From Alg239-R122 sp041746135 (GTDB lineage Bacteria; Pseudomonadota; Alphaproteobacteria; Sphingomonadales; Sphingomonadaceae), in contig JBGTHQ010000037.1 in NCBI GenBank assembly GCA_041746135.1, forward strand, positions 124,001 through 188,000: a stretch of 64,000 nucleotides of DNA, written 5' to 3'. Below are positions 43,491 through 52,449 of the stretch, piece after piece (the first letter of the stretch is position 1; each line of letters starts with the position of its first letter). The notes under the pieces are model-generated. The model was not told where the DNA came from. It made no database searches and worked only from the letters and a program-made list of their open reading frames with translations. The position numbers were made by a program, and so were the translations under genes.

Positions 43491-44984
43491 ATGCTGTACC
43501 GCGCGCATATCGAACCACCCGAGAGTATGACAAAGTGGCGCGATGCAGCGCGCGCCCTTGTGGCCGCCGACGTGCATCCCGACAATATTCTCTGGAAATG
43601 TGCGGGCGGCACGGGCGAGCTGTTCGATACCGTGGCGACCCCCCTGCCCCCCGCGCCTGCGCAGGAATTGCGCGTTCCCGGCACATTCGTTTCGCTGGCC
43701 AATGCCATCACCTGCCATAGCGATCCCGAACGTTTTGCTTTGCTTTACAGCCTGCTCTGGAAAATTCGGCGCAAACCGGAGATAATAGGCGATGTCGGCG
43801 ATCCGCTTATTGCCCGCTTGCGCGCTATGGAAAAATCTGTGCGGCGCGATTGCCACAAGATGAAAGCCTTCGTGCGCTTTCGCGAGATCAACGCCCTGCT
43901 GCCGCAAGCGGGAACAATGCACAACCGCACCCGTCGCCGGTTTGGTGCGTGGTTCGAGCCCGATCATTATATTGCCGAGCGCACGGCCCCTTTTTTCGCG
44001 CGCCGTTTCGGCGATATGGACTGGATCATCGCGACGCCGCACCAGATTGCCTATTTCGAAAATGGCGAATTGCGCTACGAGCCGGGCGGGCAGCAGCCCG
44101 ATTTCGGTATCGACGCGACCGACGACCTGTGGCGCACCTATTTCACCAATATCTTTAATCCGGCGCGGTTGAAGGTGAAGGCGATGCAATCGGAAATGCC
44201 AAAAAAATACTGGAAGAACCTGCCGGAAGCACAATTGATCCCCGGCATGATTGCAGGAGCTGAAGCACGCTTGCGCAAAATGCGCGAGGCCCAGCCGACC
44301 ATGGCCCCGATGCGCGCCGAAAAGGTACAAGCGATGCTCCCGGTGCGCGCGCAAATTCCGGCCCAGCAATCGTATGACACTCTCGTCGCCGCACGCACCG
44401 CCGCATTGGCCTGTATCCGGTGCCCGCTACATTGCCATGCCACGCAAACTATATTCGGCGAAGGGCCCGAGAACGCAGCAATCCTGTTTGTTGGCGAGCA
44501 GCCGGGTGACCAGGAGGATATTGCCGGCCGCGTATTCGTGGGACCGGCGGGAAAAATATTCGACATGGCGATGCAGGCCGCCGGGCTCGACCGCGGCGAT
44601 CATTATATCACCAATGCGGTCAAACATTTCAAATTCGAACCGCGCGGCACGCGGCGCATCCATCGTTCGCCCGTCCGCGGCGAAATCGAAGCATGTCGAT
44701 TCTGGCTGGAGCAGGAACGCCGCCTGGTATCGCCGCGCCTGATCGTTGCCATGGGCGCGACTGCGGCCCATGCCCTGACTGGGAATGGCAAGGCGATCCT
44801 GAAAAGGCGCGGCACGATCGAAACCCTCGCTGACGGGACACCGGTGTTCCTGACAGTCCATCCCTCATCGGTATTGCGCATGCCGAACCCGGCGCTGGCC
44901 GCGCAGGCAAAAGCGGAATTCCAGCGCGACATTGCTTTTGTGGCGCGCCACATGCAGGAAGAAGCGGCAATTTCGCCCGATTAG
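43491..44984 (+). CDS. udgX: DUF4130-UdgX fusion, uracil-DNA binding/glycosylase protein
   Basis: A 497-residue two-part protein. Residues 1 to about 270 match the DUF4130 (probable DNA metabolism) family usually paired with the radical SAM protein encoded just before. Residues about 280-497 are a UdgX-type uracil-DNA glycosylase: CIRC near 308-311 (iron-sulfur ligand region), GEQPGDQED (335-343), TRRIH (387-391) and HPSSVLR (457-463). In characterised UdgX the His of the KRRIH loop captures uracil in a covalent DNA-protein adduct; that His is kept here (His 391), with Thr replacing the first Lys. The start at 43491 is favoured by domain content. Confidence 0.9.
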   Translation: MLYRAHIEPPESMTKWRDAARALVAADVHPDNILWKCAGGTGELFDTVATPLPPAPAQELRVPGTFVSLANAITCHSDPERFALLYSLLWKIRRKPEIIGDVGDPLIARLRAMEKSVRRDCHKMKAFVRFREINALLPQAGTMHNRTRRRFGAWFEPDHYIAERTAPFFARRFGDMDWIIATPHQIAYFENGELRYEPGGQQPDFGIDATDDLWRTYFTNIFNPARLKVKAMQSEMPKKYWKNLPEAQLIPGMIAGAEARLRKMREAQPTMAPMRAEKVQAMLPVRAQIPAQQSYDTLVAARTAALACIRCPLHCHATQTIFGEGPENAAILFVGEQPGDQEDIAGRVFVGPAGKIFDMAMQAAGLDRGDHYITNAVKHFKFEPRGTRRIHRSPVRGEIEACRFWLEQERRLVSPRLIVAMGATAAHALTGNGKAILKRRGTIETLADGTPVFLTVHPSSVLRMPNPALAAQAKAEFQRDIAFVARHMQEEAAISPD

Positions 44985-44997
44985 AAAGCTCTCACCC

Positions 44998-46182
44998 ATG
45001 TCCGACGCCAATAGGCCGTATGACGCCATCATATTGGGCGCAGGGGGCGCAGGATTGATGTGCGCGGGTGTGGCCGCGCAGCGCGGCAGGCGAATCCTGC
45101 TGATCGACCATGCCGATGCACCGGGTAAGAAAATCCTGATATCGGGCGGCGGGCGCTGCAACTTCACCAATATCAACACCGCGCCCGATCGCTATCTGTC
45201 GCAAAATCCGCATTTCGCCAAATCCGCGCTCAACCGCTATAGCGCGCAGGATTTTATCGCGCTGGTCGACAGTTACGGTATTTCCCATCACGAAAAAACT
45301 TTGGGCCAGCTTTTCTGCGATGGGTCCGCCCGCCAGATTGTCGATATGCTGCTTGCTGAATGCGGCAAAGGAGCGGTCGATATCCGTTTGGGTGTCGCCG
45401 CAACGAGTATTGGCTATGACGGATCGCACTATACGCTGGAACTGGGCGGTGTACATCATCGCGCGCCCAAACTGGTGATCGCCACCGGCGGGCCCTCGAT
45501 CCCTAAGATGGGCGCGACCGGTTTCGCTTACGATCTGGCGCGCCAGTTCGGCCTGAAAGTTGTAGAACCGCGCCCCGCGCTCGTACCGCTCACGCTCGGC
45601 GGCGAGGAAGTGATGTTTCGCAAACTTTCAGGCGTGTCGGCGGATGTGGTTGCAAGTGCTGAAAAAATGGCGTTCCGTGAAGCCGCCCTGTTCACGCATC
45701 GCGGGCTTTCGGGGCCCGCCATTTTACAGGTTTCGTCCTATTGGCGTCATGGCGATCCGGTGCGCGTCAACTTCCTGCCCGATAACCCGCGTGGCTGGCT
45801 GGTCGATACGAAGCGGGAGAAGCCGAACGGCACACTGTCGTCGGCGCTTTCAGCCAAGCTGTCCGCCAGGCTGGCTGCCGCCTTGACCGAGAAACTCGGC
45901 CTGCCGGGCGAACTAGGCAATCTGCCCGACCGGAAGTTGGTCATGGCAGCCGAACAGCTGGCGGGCTGGTCCTTCCATCCCAATGGCAGCGAAGGCTATG
46001 CCAAGGCGGAAGTGACCGCCGGCGGGATCAGCACCGCCGAACTCTCTTCCAAAACCATGCAAGCCAACAAGGCGCCGGGATTATATGCGATCGGTGAAGC
46101 GGTCGATGTCACCGGATGGCTGGGCGGATATAATTTTCAATGGGCCTGGGCCAGCGGGTGGGCGGCGGCACAGGATTTGTAA
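44998..46182 (+). CDS. NAD(P)/FAD-dependent oxidoreductase, BaiN/HI0933 family
   Basis: A 394-residue flavoprotein (also called RdsA, YhiN or BaiN family). The FAD loop is LGAGGAGLMCA, followed by ISGGGRCNFTN (family hallmark), FATHRGLSGPAIL-like FTHRGLSGPAILQVSSY, and the closing GLYAIGEAVDVTGWLGGYNFQWAWASG. Members reduce small molecules or are of unknown role. Its ATG lies 13 bp after the UdgX stop, so it may share the SOS operon, but no functional link is evident. Confidence 0.9.
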   Translation: MSDANRPYDAIILGAGGAGLMCAGVAAQRGRRILLIDHADAPGKKILISGGGRCNFTNINTAPDRYLSQNPHFAKSALNRYSAQDFIALVDSYGISHHEKTLGQLFCDGSARQIVDMLLAECGKGAVDIRLGVAATSIGYDGSHYTLELGGVHHRAPKLVIATGGPSIPKMGATGFAYDLARQFGLKVVEPRPALVPLTLGGEEVMFRKLSGVSADVVASAEKMAFREAALFTHRGLSGPAILQVSSYWRHGDPVRVNFLPDNPRGWLVDTKREKPNGTLSSALSAKLSARLAAALTEKLGLPGELGNLPDRKLVMAAEQLAGWSFHPNGSEGYAKAEVTAGGISTAELSSKTMQANKAPGLYAIGEAVDVTGWLGGYNFQWAWASGWAAAQDL

Positions 46183-46357
46183 TGCCACGATACGAAGCTT
46201 TGCTCGTGATAAATAAACAGAAAAACACTTGAGGTTAGCAGACCTTCAGTTGCGCGGCGCAACTTTAACCAAGCTTTAAAAAAAAGTTCATCATATACTT
46301 AACAAGTAACAAAATGCTTTGCTTTGCGCATACAGTGAAACAAAGCGGCTTGCATTA
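46183..46357. other. Convergent gap with a 17-bp palindrome and a TTAA-N7-TTAA motif
   Basis: Between the flavoprotein and parB, AGTTGCGC-G-GCGCAACT (46248-46264) is an inverted repeat with a 1-base centre, followed at 46265-46279 by TTAA-CCAAGCT-TTAA, the CtrA consensus form, and an A-rich stretch. No gene starts here, so function as a promoter element is unlikely unless a small RNA is present. Confidence 0.4.
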
Positions 46358-47302
46358 TCAGAGCCCCTCGCCCGACAGACGTTGGCAAATAAGGTCCAAC
46401 TGGTCCAAATTTCCATATCGAATCGTCACGTGACCAGTTTTAGGATCCGAATCCGCGCTAATCCGAACTTTCAAGCCAAGAAGATCCTCCAGATGCCGCT
46501 CGACCGCGGCAATGTCGGCATTGGGCCCATCGAGCGATTTATATTCCAGAGGAGAGTCGCTCTTGTTGCGCGGCATGCGTACTAGCTGTTCGGTCTGCCG
46601 GACCGAAAGGCCCCGCGCCAGAACGTCTTTGGCCATAGCAATGCTGTCAGGCGCATTAATTAGTGCACGGGCATGGCCCATGGATAGGTCGTTTCTGGCC
46701 ACCATTTCCAGAACTTCACCAGGCAACGCCAATAGCCGCGTGAGATTGGCGACATGGCTGCGCGATTTGTCGACCATCCGGGCAAGTTTCTTGTGGGTAT
46801 AGCCGTGCGATGTGATCATACGCTGATACGCATGCGCTTCCTCCACGGGATTGAGATCTTCGCGTTGAATATTTTCGATGAGCGCTATCGTCAATGTGTC
46901 CTCATCGTTAAGGTCGCGAACAATGACGGGTATTTCATGCAGCTTGGCGCGTTGCGCGGCCCGCCAGCGTCTTTCCCCCGCCACCAATTGATAGGCCGGG
47001 CCTTTGCTGCCCCCGGGAGCAGGCCGCACGATGATCGGCTGGATCACCCCCCGTTTGGATATACTGCCCGCCAGTTCATCCAGTGCGTCATCGCTGAACA
47101 CGCGGCGCGGCTGGTCCGGGTGCGGCACGATCGCGGAGATCGCCAAAGTACGAATGTCGCCAGGTGCTGCCGATCGGTTATCGGTCCGCTTTGCCTGAAC
47201 AAGAGGTTCCTCACGCAAGGCTTCGCCCAATAAAGCGTTGAGTCCCCGGCCCAGTCCCGTCGTTTTTTTACGCGCTAAAGGTGCGATCGTGTCCTTGCTC
47301 AT
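46358..47302 (-). CDS. parB: Chromosome-partitioning protein ParB
   Basis: A 314-residue CTP-dependent DNA clamp that loads at parS and spreads. The N-terminal ParB/Sulfiredoxin-like domain has the CTP-binding GERRWRAA motif and TIALIENIQREDLNPVEEA; the helix-turn-helix follows (HKKLARMVDKSRSHVANLTRLLALP), then a C-terminal dimerisation region (LEDLLGLKVRI). Start 47302 has a GGAAG ribosome site; the frame is open further upstream to 47353. parA ends 17 bp before its start. Two parS sites are close by, in rsmG and mnmG. Confidence 0.95.
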   Translation of the reverse strand: MSKDTIAPLARKKTTGLGRGLNALLGEALREEPLVQAKRTDNRSAAPGDIRTLAISAIVPHPDQPRRVFSDDALDELAGSISKRGVIQPIIVRPAPGGSKGPAYQLVAGERRWRAAQRAKLHEIPVIVRDLNDEDTLTIALIENIQREDLNPVEEAHAYQRMITSHGYTHKKLARMVDKSRSHVANLTRLLALPGEVLEMVARNDLSMGHARALINAPDSIAMAKDVLARGLSVRQTEQLVRMPRNKSDSPLEYKSLDGPNADIAAVERHLEDLLGLKVRISADSDPKTGHVTIRYGNLDQLDLICQRLSGEGL

Positions 47303-47318
47303 GAAACTTCCTTTTCTG

Positions 47319-48101
47319 TCATGCGGCGACTTTTCGTTCAGGCAGCCGTCCAATTAATTCCCGTGCCAGTGCGATATACGCTTCCGACCCGCTGCACCGA
47401 TGATCGTAAATCAGCGCCGGTAAACCGTGGCTTGGCGCTTCTGAAAGCCTCACGTTTCGCGGTATGACCGTTTCGAATACCAGCGAACCCAAACACGACC
47501 GGACATCGTCCGAAACCAGATCGGTCAATTTGTTGCGGCGATCATACATGGTCAGAACCACCCCGATGATCGAAAGGTCAGCATTAAAGCGGTTTTGCAC
47601 CCGTTCCACAGTCTGCAACAGCTGACTCAATCCCTCGAGCGCAAAAAATTCGCATTGCAGGGGCACAAGAAGCGAATCGACGGCCACTAGCGCGTTCAAC
47701 GTAAGAAGCCCCAAAGACGGCGGGCAATCGATCACACATACGTCCCATCGCCCACTATCCGCATTGTCTAGCGCGGTTTTCAACCGGTGCGTTCGCTGTT
47801 CATATTCGACCATCTCGACTTCGGCGCCGGACAAGTCGACTGTAGCTGGTACGATGTCTAGATTGGGTATACCTGTCATCATTGTACATTGCGCAAGACC
47901 CGCTTCATTGGTTAGCAGATCATAACTGGAATAGGTACGATCCAACTGGTGTAAGCCCAGTCCTGTCGAAGCGTTTCCTTGTGGATCCAAATCGATTAGC
48001 AGCGTTTTCCACCCGCTTGCAGCGAGTGCGGTGGCAACATTGATGGCAGTGGTCGTTTTTCCCACTCCGCCCTTTTGATTGGCAATTGCAATGCGGATCA
48101 T
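47319..48101 (-). CDS. parA: Chromosome-partitioning ATPase ParA
   Basis: A 260-residue P-loop ATPase that moves ParB-parS complexes over the nucleoid. The deviant Walker A ANQKGGVGKTTTAINVATALA starts at residue 7, and the Walker A' region DLDPQGNAST and the Walker B VIDCPPSLG follow. Start 48101 has GGGGGCAG upstream; the frame is open to 48167. It lies between rsmG and parB on the same strand, with a parS site in rsmG just upstream. Confidence 0.95.
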   Translation of the reverse strand: MIRIAIANQKGGVGKTTTAINVATALAASGWKTLLIDLDPQGNASTGLGLHQLDRTYSSYDLLTNEAGLAQCTMMTGIPNLDIVPATVDLSGAEVEMVEYEQRTHRLKTALDNADSGRWDVCVIDCPPSLGLLTLNALVAVDSLLVPLQCEFFALEGLSQLLQTVERVQNRFNADLSIIGVVLTMYDRRNKLTDLVSDDVRSCLGSLVFETVIPRNVRLSEAPSHGLPALIYDHRCSGSEAYIALARELIGRLPERKVAA

Positions 48102-48163
48102 ATCTGCCCCCTGGCGAGTATGCTGTAATTTAACTGGACTAGCTGAAGTGAAGCACAGTCGTG

Positions 48164-48814
48164 TCAATTGTGCAAATAACCCGCTAAAATCCTGGAATTT
48201 TCATCCGTAACCGATTGTTCCACGTGAAACACATGATTCCACTTCATATCCAGCGATTTCAATTCATGACTCGCATTTTGCCCCTTGGGAAGCAACCAAA
48301 AGGTTTTTTCTGTGGAGAAACGTGATGCCAGGTCGAGCAATTTATCAAGCGGTGCAAAGGCGCGTGCGCTGATGACTGCCGCGTCAAAACTTTCCAATTT
48401 TTCCAATCTTGTATTTTCTACAGTCGCGGATTTTAGTCCGAGTTGTTCAACCATACTCCCGAGGTATTCGGCGCGGCGATTACGGCTTTCTACCATCGTC
48501 ACCCGCCAGTCGCTGATCATTGCAATGATTAATCCTGGAAATCCAGCACCCGTGCCAAGATCGAGCCACTCTCCGTTGTCCGGGCTATGGCCGCTCGAAC
48601 GCGCCAAGGCCAGCAATTGCGCGCTATCCACGATATGGCGCGACCATATATTCGCGAATGTCGATGGTGCTATAAGATTCTGCTGTTGCGCCTCCTCTTT
48701 TAAAATCGCGATGAAGGCAGCCAGCAAGTCCATCGTTTCGCGTGAAAGATGCAGATTTTCCATCAGCCAGTCGCGGGACTCCTGTTCGGAGAAGATGATA
48801 GAAAGGGGGATCAT
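48164..48814 (-). CDS. rsmG: 16S rRNA (guanine-527-N7)-methyltransferase
   Basis: A 216-residue Rossmann-fold methyltransferase that modifies G527 of 16S rRNA; loss causes low-level streptomycin resistance elsewhere. DLGTGAGFPGLIIA is the SAM motif, and VESRNRRAEYLGS and AVISARAFAPLDKLL are family stretches. The 3' end of the gene contains a parS site (48216-48231) coding the FHVEQ segment. Directly downstream of mnmG on the same strand; the standard mnmE-mnmG-rsmG-parA-parB order. Confidence 0.93.
   Translation of the reverse strand: MIPLSIIFSEQESRDWLMENLHLSRETMDLLAAFIAILKEEAQQQNLIAPSTFANIWSRHIVDSAQLLALARSSGHSPDNGEWLDLGTGAGFPGLIIAMISDWRVTMVESRNRRAEYLGSMVEQLGLKSATVENTRLEKLESFDAAVISARAFAPLDKLLDLASRFSTEKTFWLLPKGQNASHELKSLDMKWNHVFHVEQSVTDENSRILAGYLHN
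48216..48231. other. parS: parS site (one mismatch) inside rsmG
   Basis: TGTTCCACGTGAAACA differs at one base from the perfect parS palindrome TGTTTCACGTGAAACA. It lies in the 3' part of rsmG, about 110 bp from the parA start. ParB would load here. Location within coding sequence is usual for parS. Confidence 0.85.
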
Positions 48815-50674
48815 TTACGCGGCGATGCGCTTGGCATGGACCATGATGGCAACTAACGCAGCCGGTGTCACCCCGCGTACACGGCCTGCCGCAGCCAGCG
48901 TCTCCGGCCGCGCCTTGTCGAGCCGCTCGACCATCTCGTTCGACAGGCCGGTAATGGCGCGATAATCAAGCGCATCTCCCAAAAGTATGCGCTCGTTGGC
49001 GCGCAAATCGCGTAGCTCCGCATCCTGCCTTACAAGATAGGGCGCATACCGAGCGTCTTCAGCAACTTCATCGAGCAGTTCAGTGGAACACTTCGAAATA
49101 TCGCCGATGATCGACTCCATCTCAGCAATAAAGATATTTGGAAACCGCAGCCAATCGAACAAGGATTGTCGGGCTCCGTCGGCTTTCACATCGATTCCTG
49201 TGTCAATCATTTGCTCCGAACTAACTATTTTTGTAAGCTGTTCGCAAACACTTGCCTTCAGTTTATTGCGTGTTTCGAACCATGTCTGGCGTGCCTTGCC
49301 GACGCATCCTGCCGCAATCGCCTGTCCGGTCAAACGGCTCGAGGCATTGTTCGCCCGCAATCGCAGCCGGTATTCGGCGCGTGATGTCAACATACGGTAA
49401 GGTTCGGTCACCCCCTGCAGAGTCAGGTCGTCGACCATGACGGCGAGATAGCTGCTGGCCCTGTCGAGCAAAGGCATGTCGCGACCCAAAACGCGCGCCG
49501 CAGCCGACATGCCGGCGACCAGCCCTTGGGCGGCCGCCTCTTCATAACCCGTTGTGCCGTTGATTTGACCCGCACAATAGAGCCCATCAAAAGCACGTAC
49601 GGCGAGCGTACGGTCCAGCGCACGTGGATCGATATGGTCATATTCGACCGCATAGCCCGGCACTACGATTTCCGCATTTTCCAGCCCCGCCATACTGCGC
49701 ACCATCGCCGTCTGGATATCCGTCGGTAACGAAGTACTGATCCCGTTCGGATAAACCAGATGCGTATCCAGCCCTTCGGGCTCCAGAAAAACCTGGTGCC
49801 CGTCGCGGTCGCCGAAACGGAAAATCTTGTCCTCGATGGAAGGGCAATAGCGCGGGCCTTCCGCGTCAATCGCACCGCTGAAGAGAGGCGAACGATCCAG
49901 TCCCGATCGGATAATATCGTGCGATAGGGAATTGGTGCGCGTAATGGCACAGAAAATTTGCGGAACGTTGCGATTTTCCGTCAAGGGCGACATGGTCCAG
50001 TCGCCATCATCACTCGGTTGTTCTTCCAGCGCGGCCCAGTCAATCGTACGGCCATCAATACGCGGCGGAGTACCGGTCTTAAGGCGCGCCATCGGCAGTT
50101 CGGCACCGCGTAACTGCTGCGCCAGTAAAATCGCCGCGTTCTCTCCGGTGCGGCCGCCCTCCATCCGCTCCTCGCCGCGAAAGAGCCGTCCGCCCAAGAA
50201 CGTGCCGGTAGCTAGAATAACGGCCTGCGCTGCAATCTCGCTGCCATCGGCCATCACGACCCCTGTCACTTTGCGGTCGTCTTCCGCCGCGAATCTGAGC
50301 GCAGCAACCTCCCCCGCGACAATGTGCAAGTCGTTCTGCGCGGCAAGCATTGTGTGAATGGCAGCTTTGTACAGGACACGATCCGCCTGCACCCGCGGCC
50401 CTTGTACGGCACTGCCCTTGCTCTGGTTGAGCATGCGGTAATGGATGGCGGCGGCGTCGGCCGCCCTGCCCATCAACCCATCATAGGCATCGACTTCCCG
50501 CACGAGGTGGCCTTTGCCCAACCCGCCTATGGCAGGATTGCACGACATCGCGCCGATCGACTCTCGCGTAAAGCTTATCAGTGCGGTCCTGCATCCCATT
50601 CGCGCCGCAACGGCGGCTGCCTCGCACCCAGCATGGCCGCCCCCTATCACAATAATATCGAAATCCGTTTTCAT
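48815..50674 (-). CDS. mnmG: tRNA uridine-5-carboxymethylaminomethyl modification enzyme MnmG
   Basis: A 619-residue FAD protein that, with MnmE, adds the carboxymethylaminomethyl group at U34 of certain tRNAs. IVIGGGHAGCEAAAVAARMG is the dinucleotide motif; SCNPAIGGLGKGHLVREVDAYDG and GQINGTTGYEEAAAQGL are family hallmarks. The frame extends to 50743 as MFHVKHSLHSALTQ..., whose first codons are the parS site; that longer start lies 6 bp after the mnmE stop and cannot be excluded. ATG 50674 fits most homologues. Confidence 0.93.
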   Translation of the reverse strand: MKTDFDIIVIGGGHAGCEAAAVAARMGCRTALISFTRESIGAMSCNPAIGGLGKGHLVREVDAYDGLMGRAADAAAIHYRMLNQSKGSAVQGPRVQADRVLYKAAIHTMLAAQNDLHIVAGEVAALRFAAEDDRKVTGVVMADGSEIAAQAVILATGTFLGGRLFRGEERMEGGRTGENAAILLAQQLRGAELPMARLKTGTPPRIDGRTIDWAALEEQPSDDGDWTMSPLTENRNVPQIFCAITRTNSLSHDIIRSGLDRSPLFSGAIDAEGPRYCPSIEDKIFRFGDRDGHQVFLEPEGLDTHLVYPNGISTSLPTDIQTAMVRSMAGLENAEIVVPGYAVEYDHIDPRALDRTLAVRAFDGLYCAGQINGTTGYEEAAAQGLVAGMSAAARVLGRDMPLLDRASSYLAVMVDDLTLQGVTEPYRMLTSRAEYRLRLRANNASSRLTGQAIAAGCVGKARQTWFETRNKLKASVCEQLTKIVSSEQMIDTGIDVKADGARQSLFDWLRFPNIFIAEMESIIGDISKCSTELLDEVAEDARYAPYLVRQDAELRDLRANERILLGDALDYRAITGLSNEMVERLDKARPETLAAAGRVRGVTPAALVAIMVHAKRIAA

Positions 50675-50726
50675 GCTGCCGCAGATACGGGATTTGGCGC
50701 ATTGGGTCAAAGCAGAATGCAAGGAA

Positions 50727-50742
50727 TGTTTCACGTGAAACA
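50727..50742. other. parS: Perfect parS site at the start of the mnmG reading frame
   Basis: TGTTTCACGTGAAACA is a perfect 16-bp palindrome identical to the parS consensus. It lies between the mnmE stop (50750) and the preferred mnmG start (50674). If translation starts at 50743 it encodes Met-Phe-His-Val-Lys-His. It is 2.5 kb from the second parS copy and about 7 kb from the proposed origin. Confidence 0.93.
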
Positions 50743-50749
50743 TGCGGCA

Positions 50750-52045
50750 TTATTTACCGATACAAAACCGTCCGAACAAAGTGTCGAGCATATCCTCTGT
50801 ATGGGTGTTGCCAAGCAACCCATCCAAGGCAAGCCGCGCCAGACGCAATTCTTCCGCGATCATAAGCATGTCATCTCGAATAGATACATTGGACAAGGCC
50901 AGTGCCGCATCTGACAAGTGCCCGCGTTGACGCGCATTTACGGCAAAGCTGTCGGGTGCGGGCAATATGTCTCTAGAAATCGCCGCAAGCATTTCGACCA
51001 ACACACCCATATTTTCGCCTGTCTTGGCCGACACCCGTACATCCGGTTTCGCTTTGCGGTAAATCGGTACCTTGTCTATCTGGGCTTCGATTTCCCACAA
51101 CTGCCGATGTTCCGGTCCCTCGCCCTCAGGTCCCAGCCATAATATGACATCTCCGTCATCGATCGCATCGCGGGCGCGCGCGATCCCGATTTTCTCGATT
51201 TCGTCGATATGGTCTGTGCGTAGGCCTGCCGTGTCGGTGAACATAAAAGGAATGCCGTCCAGAGAGATCGGCACATCGATAAGATCGCGCGTTGTTCCGG
51301 CAATGTCAGAAACGATGGCGGCATCGCGCTGTACCAACGCATTGAGTAAAGTCGATTTGCCCGCATTCGGTGGTCCGGCCAGCACGACCTTTACCCCGTC
51401 ACGCAACTTTTCCGCAGGCGGCTGCAACAGTAGTTCTGAAATCTCGCGATGTGCGTCTATGGCTGCGAAGGTGATTGTCTCTCTGCGCTCGGGCGCCACA
51501 TCTTCCTCGTCGGAAAAATCCAGCTCTGCCTCGACCTGAGCCGAAATTTCCAGAATCTTGCGCCGCCAGCTTTCTATTTTCTTGGAAAATAGTCCGCTCG
51601 CCAGTGACATTGCCACACGCCGCTGCAATTCGGATTCAGCCGACAAAAGATCGGCCAGTCCGTCGGCTTGAGCAAGGTCCATCCTCCCGTTTTCGAAAGC
51701 GCGGCGCGTGAACTCGCCCGCTATTGCGGGACGCATACTAGGTAATATCGACAGTGCCTGCTCCACCGCCCGCACAACAGCCCTGCCGCCATGCAAGTGC
51801 AGTTCCACCAAATCTTCGCCCGTTACGGTGGAAGGACCCTCAAACCACAATACCAATGCTTGGTCGAGAAGCTCGCCGGTTTCAGGATGGTTGATTTTGC
51901 GTAACGACGCTTTGCGCGGTACATGCAATACGCCGGTTAATGCATGCAATGCAGTGCTTGCACGGCTTCCGCTAATCCGCAACACTGCGATAGCGCAAGG
52001 CGGCTGCCCGGAGGACAGTGCATAAATGGTATCGCTTTGTGACAT
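50750..52045 (-). CDS. mnmE: tRNA modification GTPase MnmE
   Basis: A 431-residue GTPase acting with MnmG on wobble uridine. The N-terminal formyl-THF-binding domain (TIYALSSGQPPCAIAVLRISG) comes first, then a helical domain, and the G domain with GPPNAGKSTLLNAL (G1), GTTRDLIDVP and DTAGLR. The C-terminal Cys of the family is present in RFCIGK. Overall shorter than average, as in other alphaproteobacteria. It heads the mnmE-mnmG-rsmG-parA-parB cluster. Confidence 0.95.
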   Translation of the reverse strand: MSQSDTIYALSSGQPPCAIAVLRISGSRASTALHALTGVLHVPRKASLRKINHPETGELLDQALVLWFEGPSTVTGEDLVELHLHGGRAVVRAVEQALSILPSMRPAIAGEFTRRAFENGRMDLAQADGLADLLSAESELQRRVAMSLASGLFSKKIESWRRKILEISAQVEAELDFSDEEDVAPERRETITFAAIDAHREISELLLQPPAEKLRDGVKVVLAGPPNAGKSTLLNALVQRDAAIVSDIAGTTRDLIDVPISLDGIPFMFTDTAGLRTDHIDEIEKIGIARARDAIDDGDVILWLGPEGEGPEHRQLWEIEAQIDKVPIYRKAKPDVRVSAKTGENMGVLVEMLAAISRDILPAPDSFAVNARQRGHLSDAALALSNVSIRDDMLMIAEELRLARLALDGLLGNTHTEDMLDTLFGRFCIGK

Positions 52046-52069
52046 TGCTAAACTTGCAAAATGTCCGAA

Positions 52070-52327
52070 TCAGTCCTTTTTGGGTTTCTTGGACGATCCG
52101 GCCGACGCCATGCCTGATTCCATCAGCGACTGGAAAAATCGCATGCCCATTTCGCCCATCGGCGCGATATTTTTTGCAAGGTTCTGTAATTGCTCGATAT
52201 TCGTGGCACCTTCCATGGCACTTTTCACGCCTTCGACATATTTGTCGTTGACTGCCGATACATCGGGCAACCCCATGAAACGCCGCATCTCTTCGGGCGA
52301 ACAGTCCAGCTCTACATTCACTTTCAT
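52070..52327 (-). CDS. DUF6489 family small protein
   Basis: An 85-residue protein starting MKVNVELDCSPEEMRRFMGLPDVSAVNDKY, typical of the DUF6489 family that is widespread in sphingomonads. The rest is helical with a basic tail (SSKKPKKD). Function is unknown. ATG 52327 has AAGGA 8 bases upstream; the open frame to 52426 has no support. It is 24 bp upstream of mnmE on the same strand and is probably its operon partner. Confidence 0.85.
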   Translation of the reverse strand: MKVNVELDCSPEEMRRFMGLPDVSAVNDKYVEGVKSAMEGATNIEQLQNLAKNIAPMGEMGMRFFQSLMESGMASAGSSKKPKKD

Positions 52328-52449
52328 ATTTTTGTCCTTCTGTCTTCCCCGCCCTGTGCGGCTAAATACTTGCATAATTATAGCCGCTGTCCCAGTTAAA
52401 ATGGGCATCGAAACGACGAAACGCAAGCACCGATAATCAGGAGATCCCC

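Noticed and set aside
46425..46434. GTCACGTGAC palindrome inside parB as another parS
   Set aside because: It shares the central core but not the flanking bases of parS (TGTTTC...GAAACA), so it is more likely coding chance.
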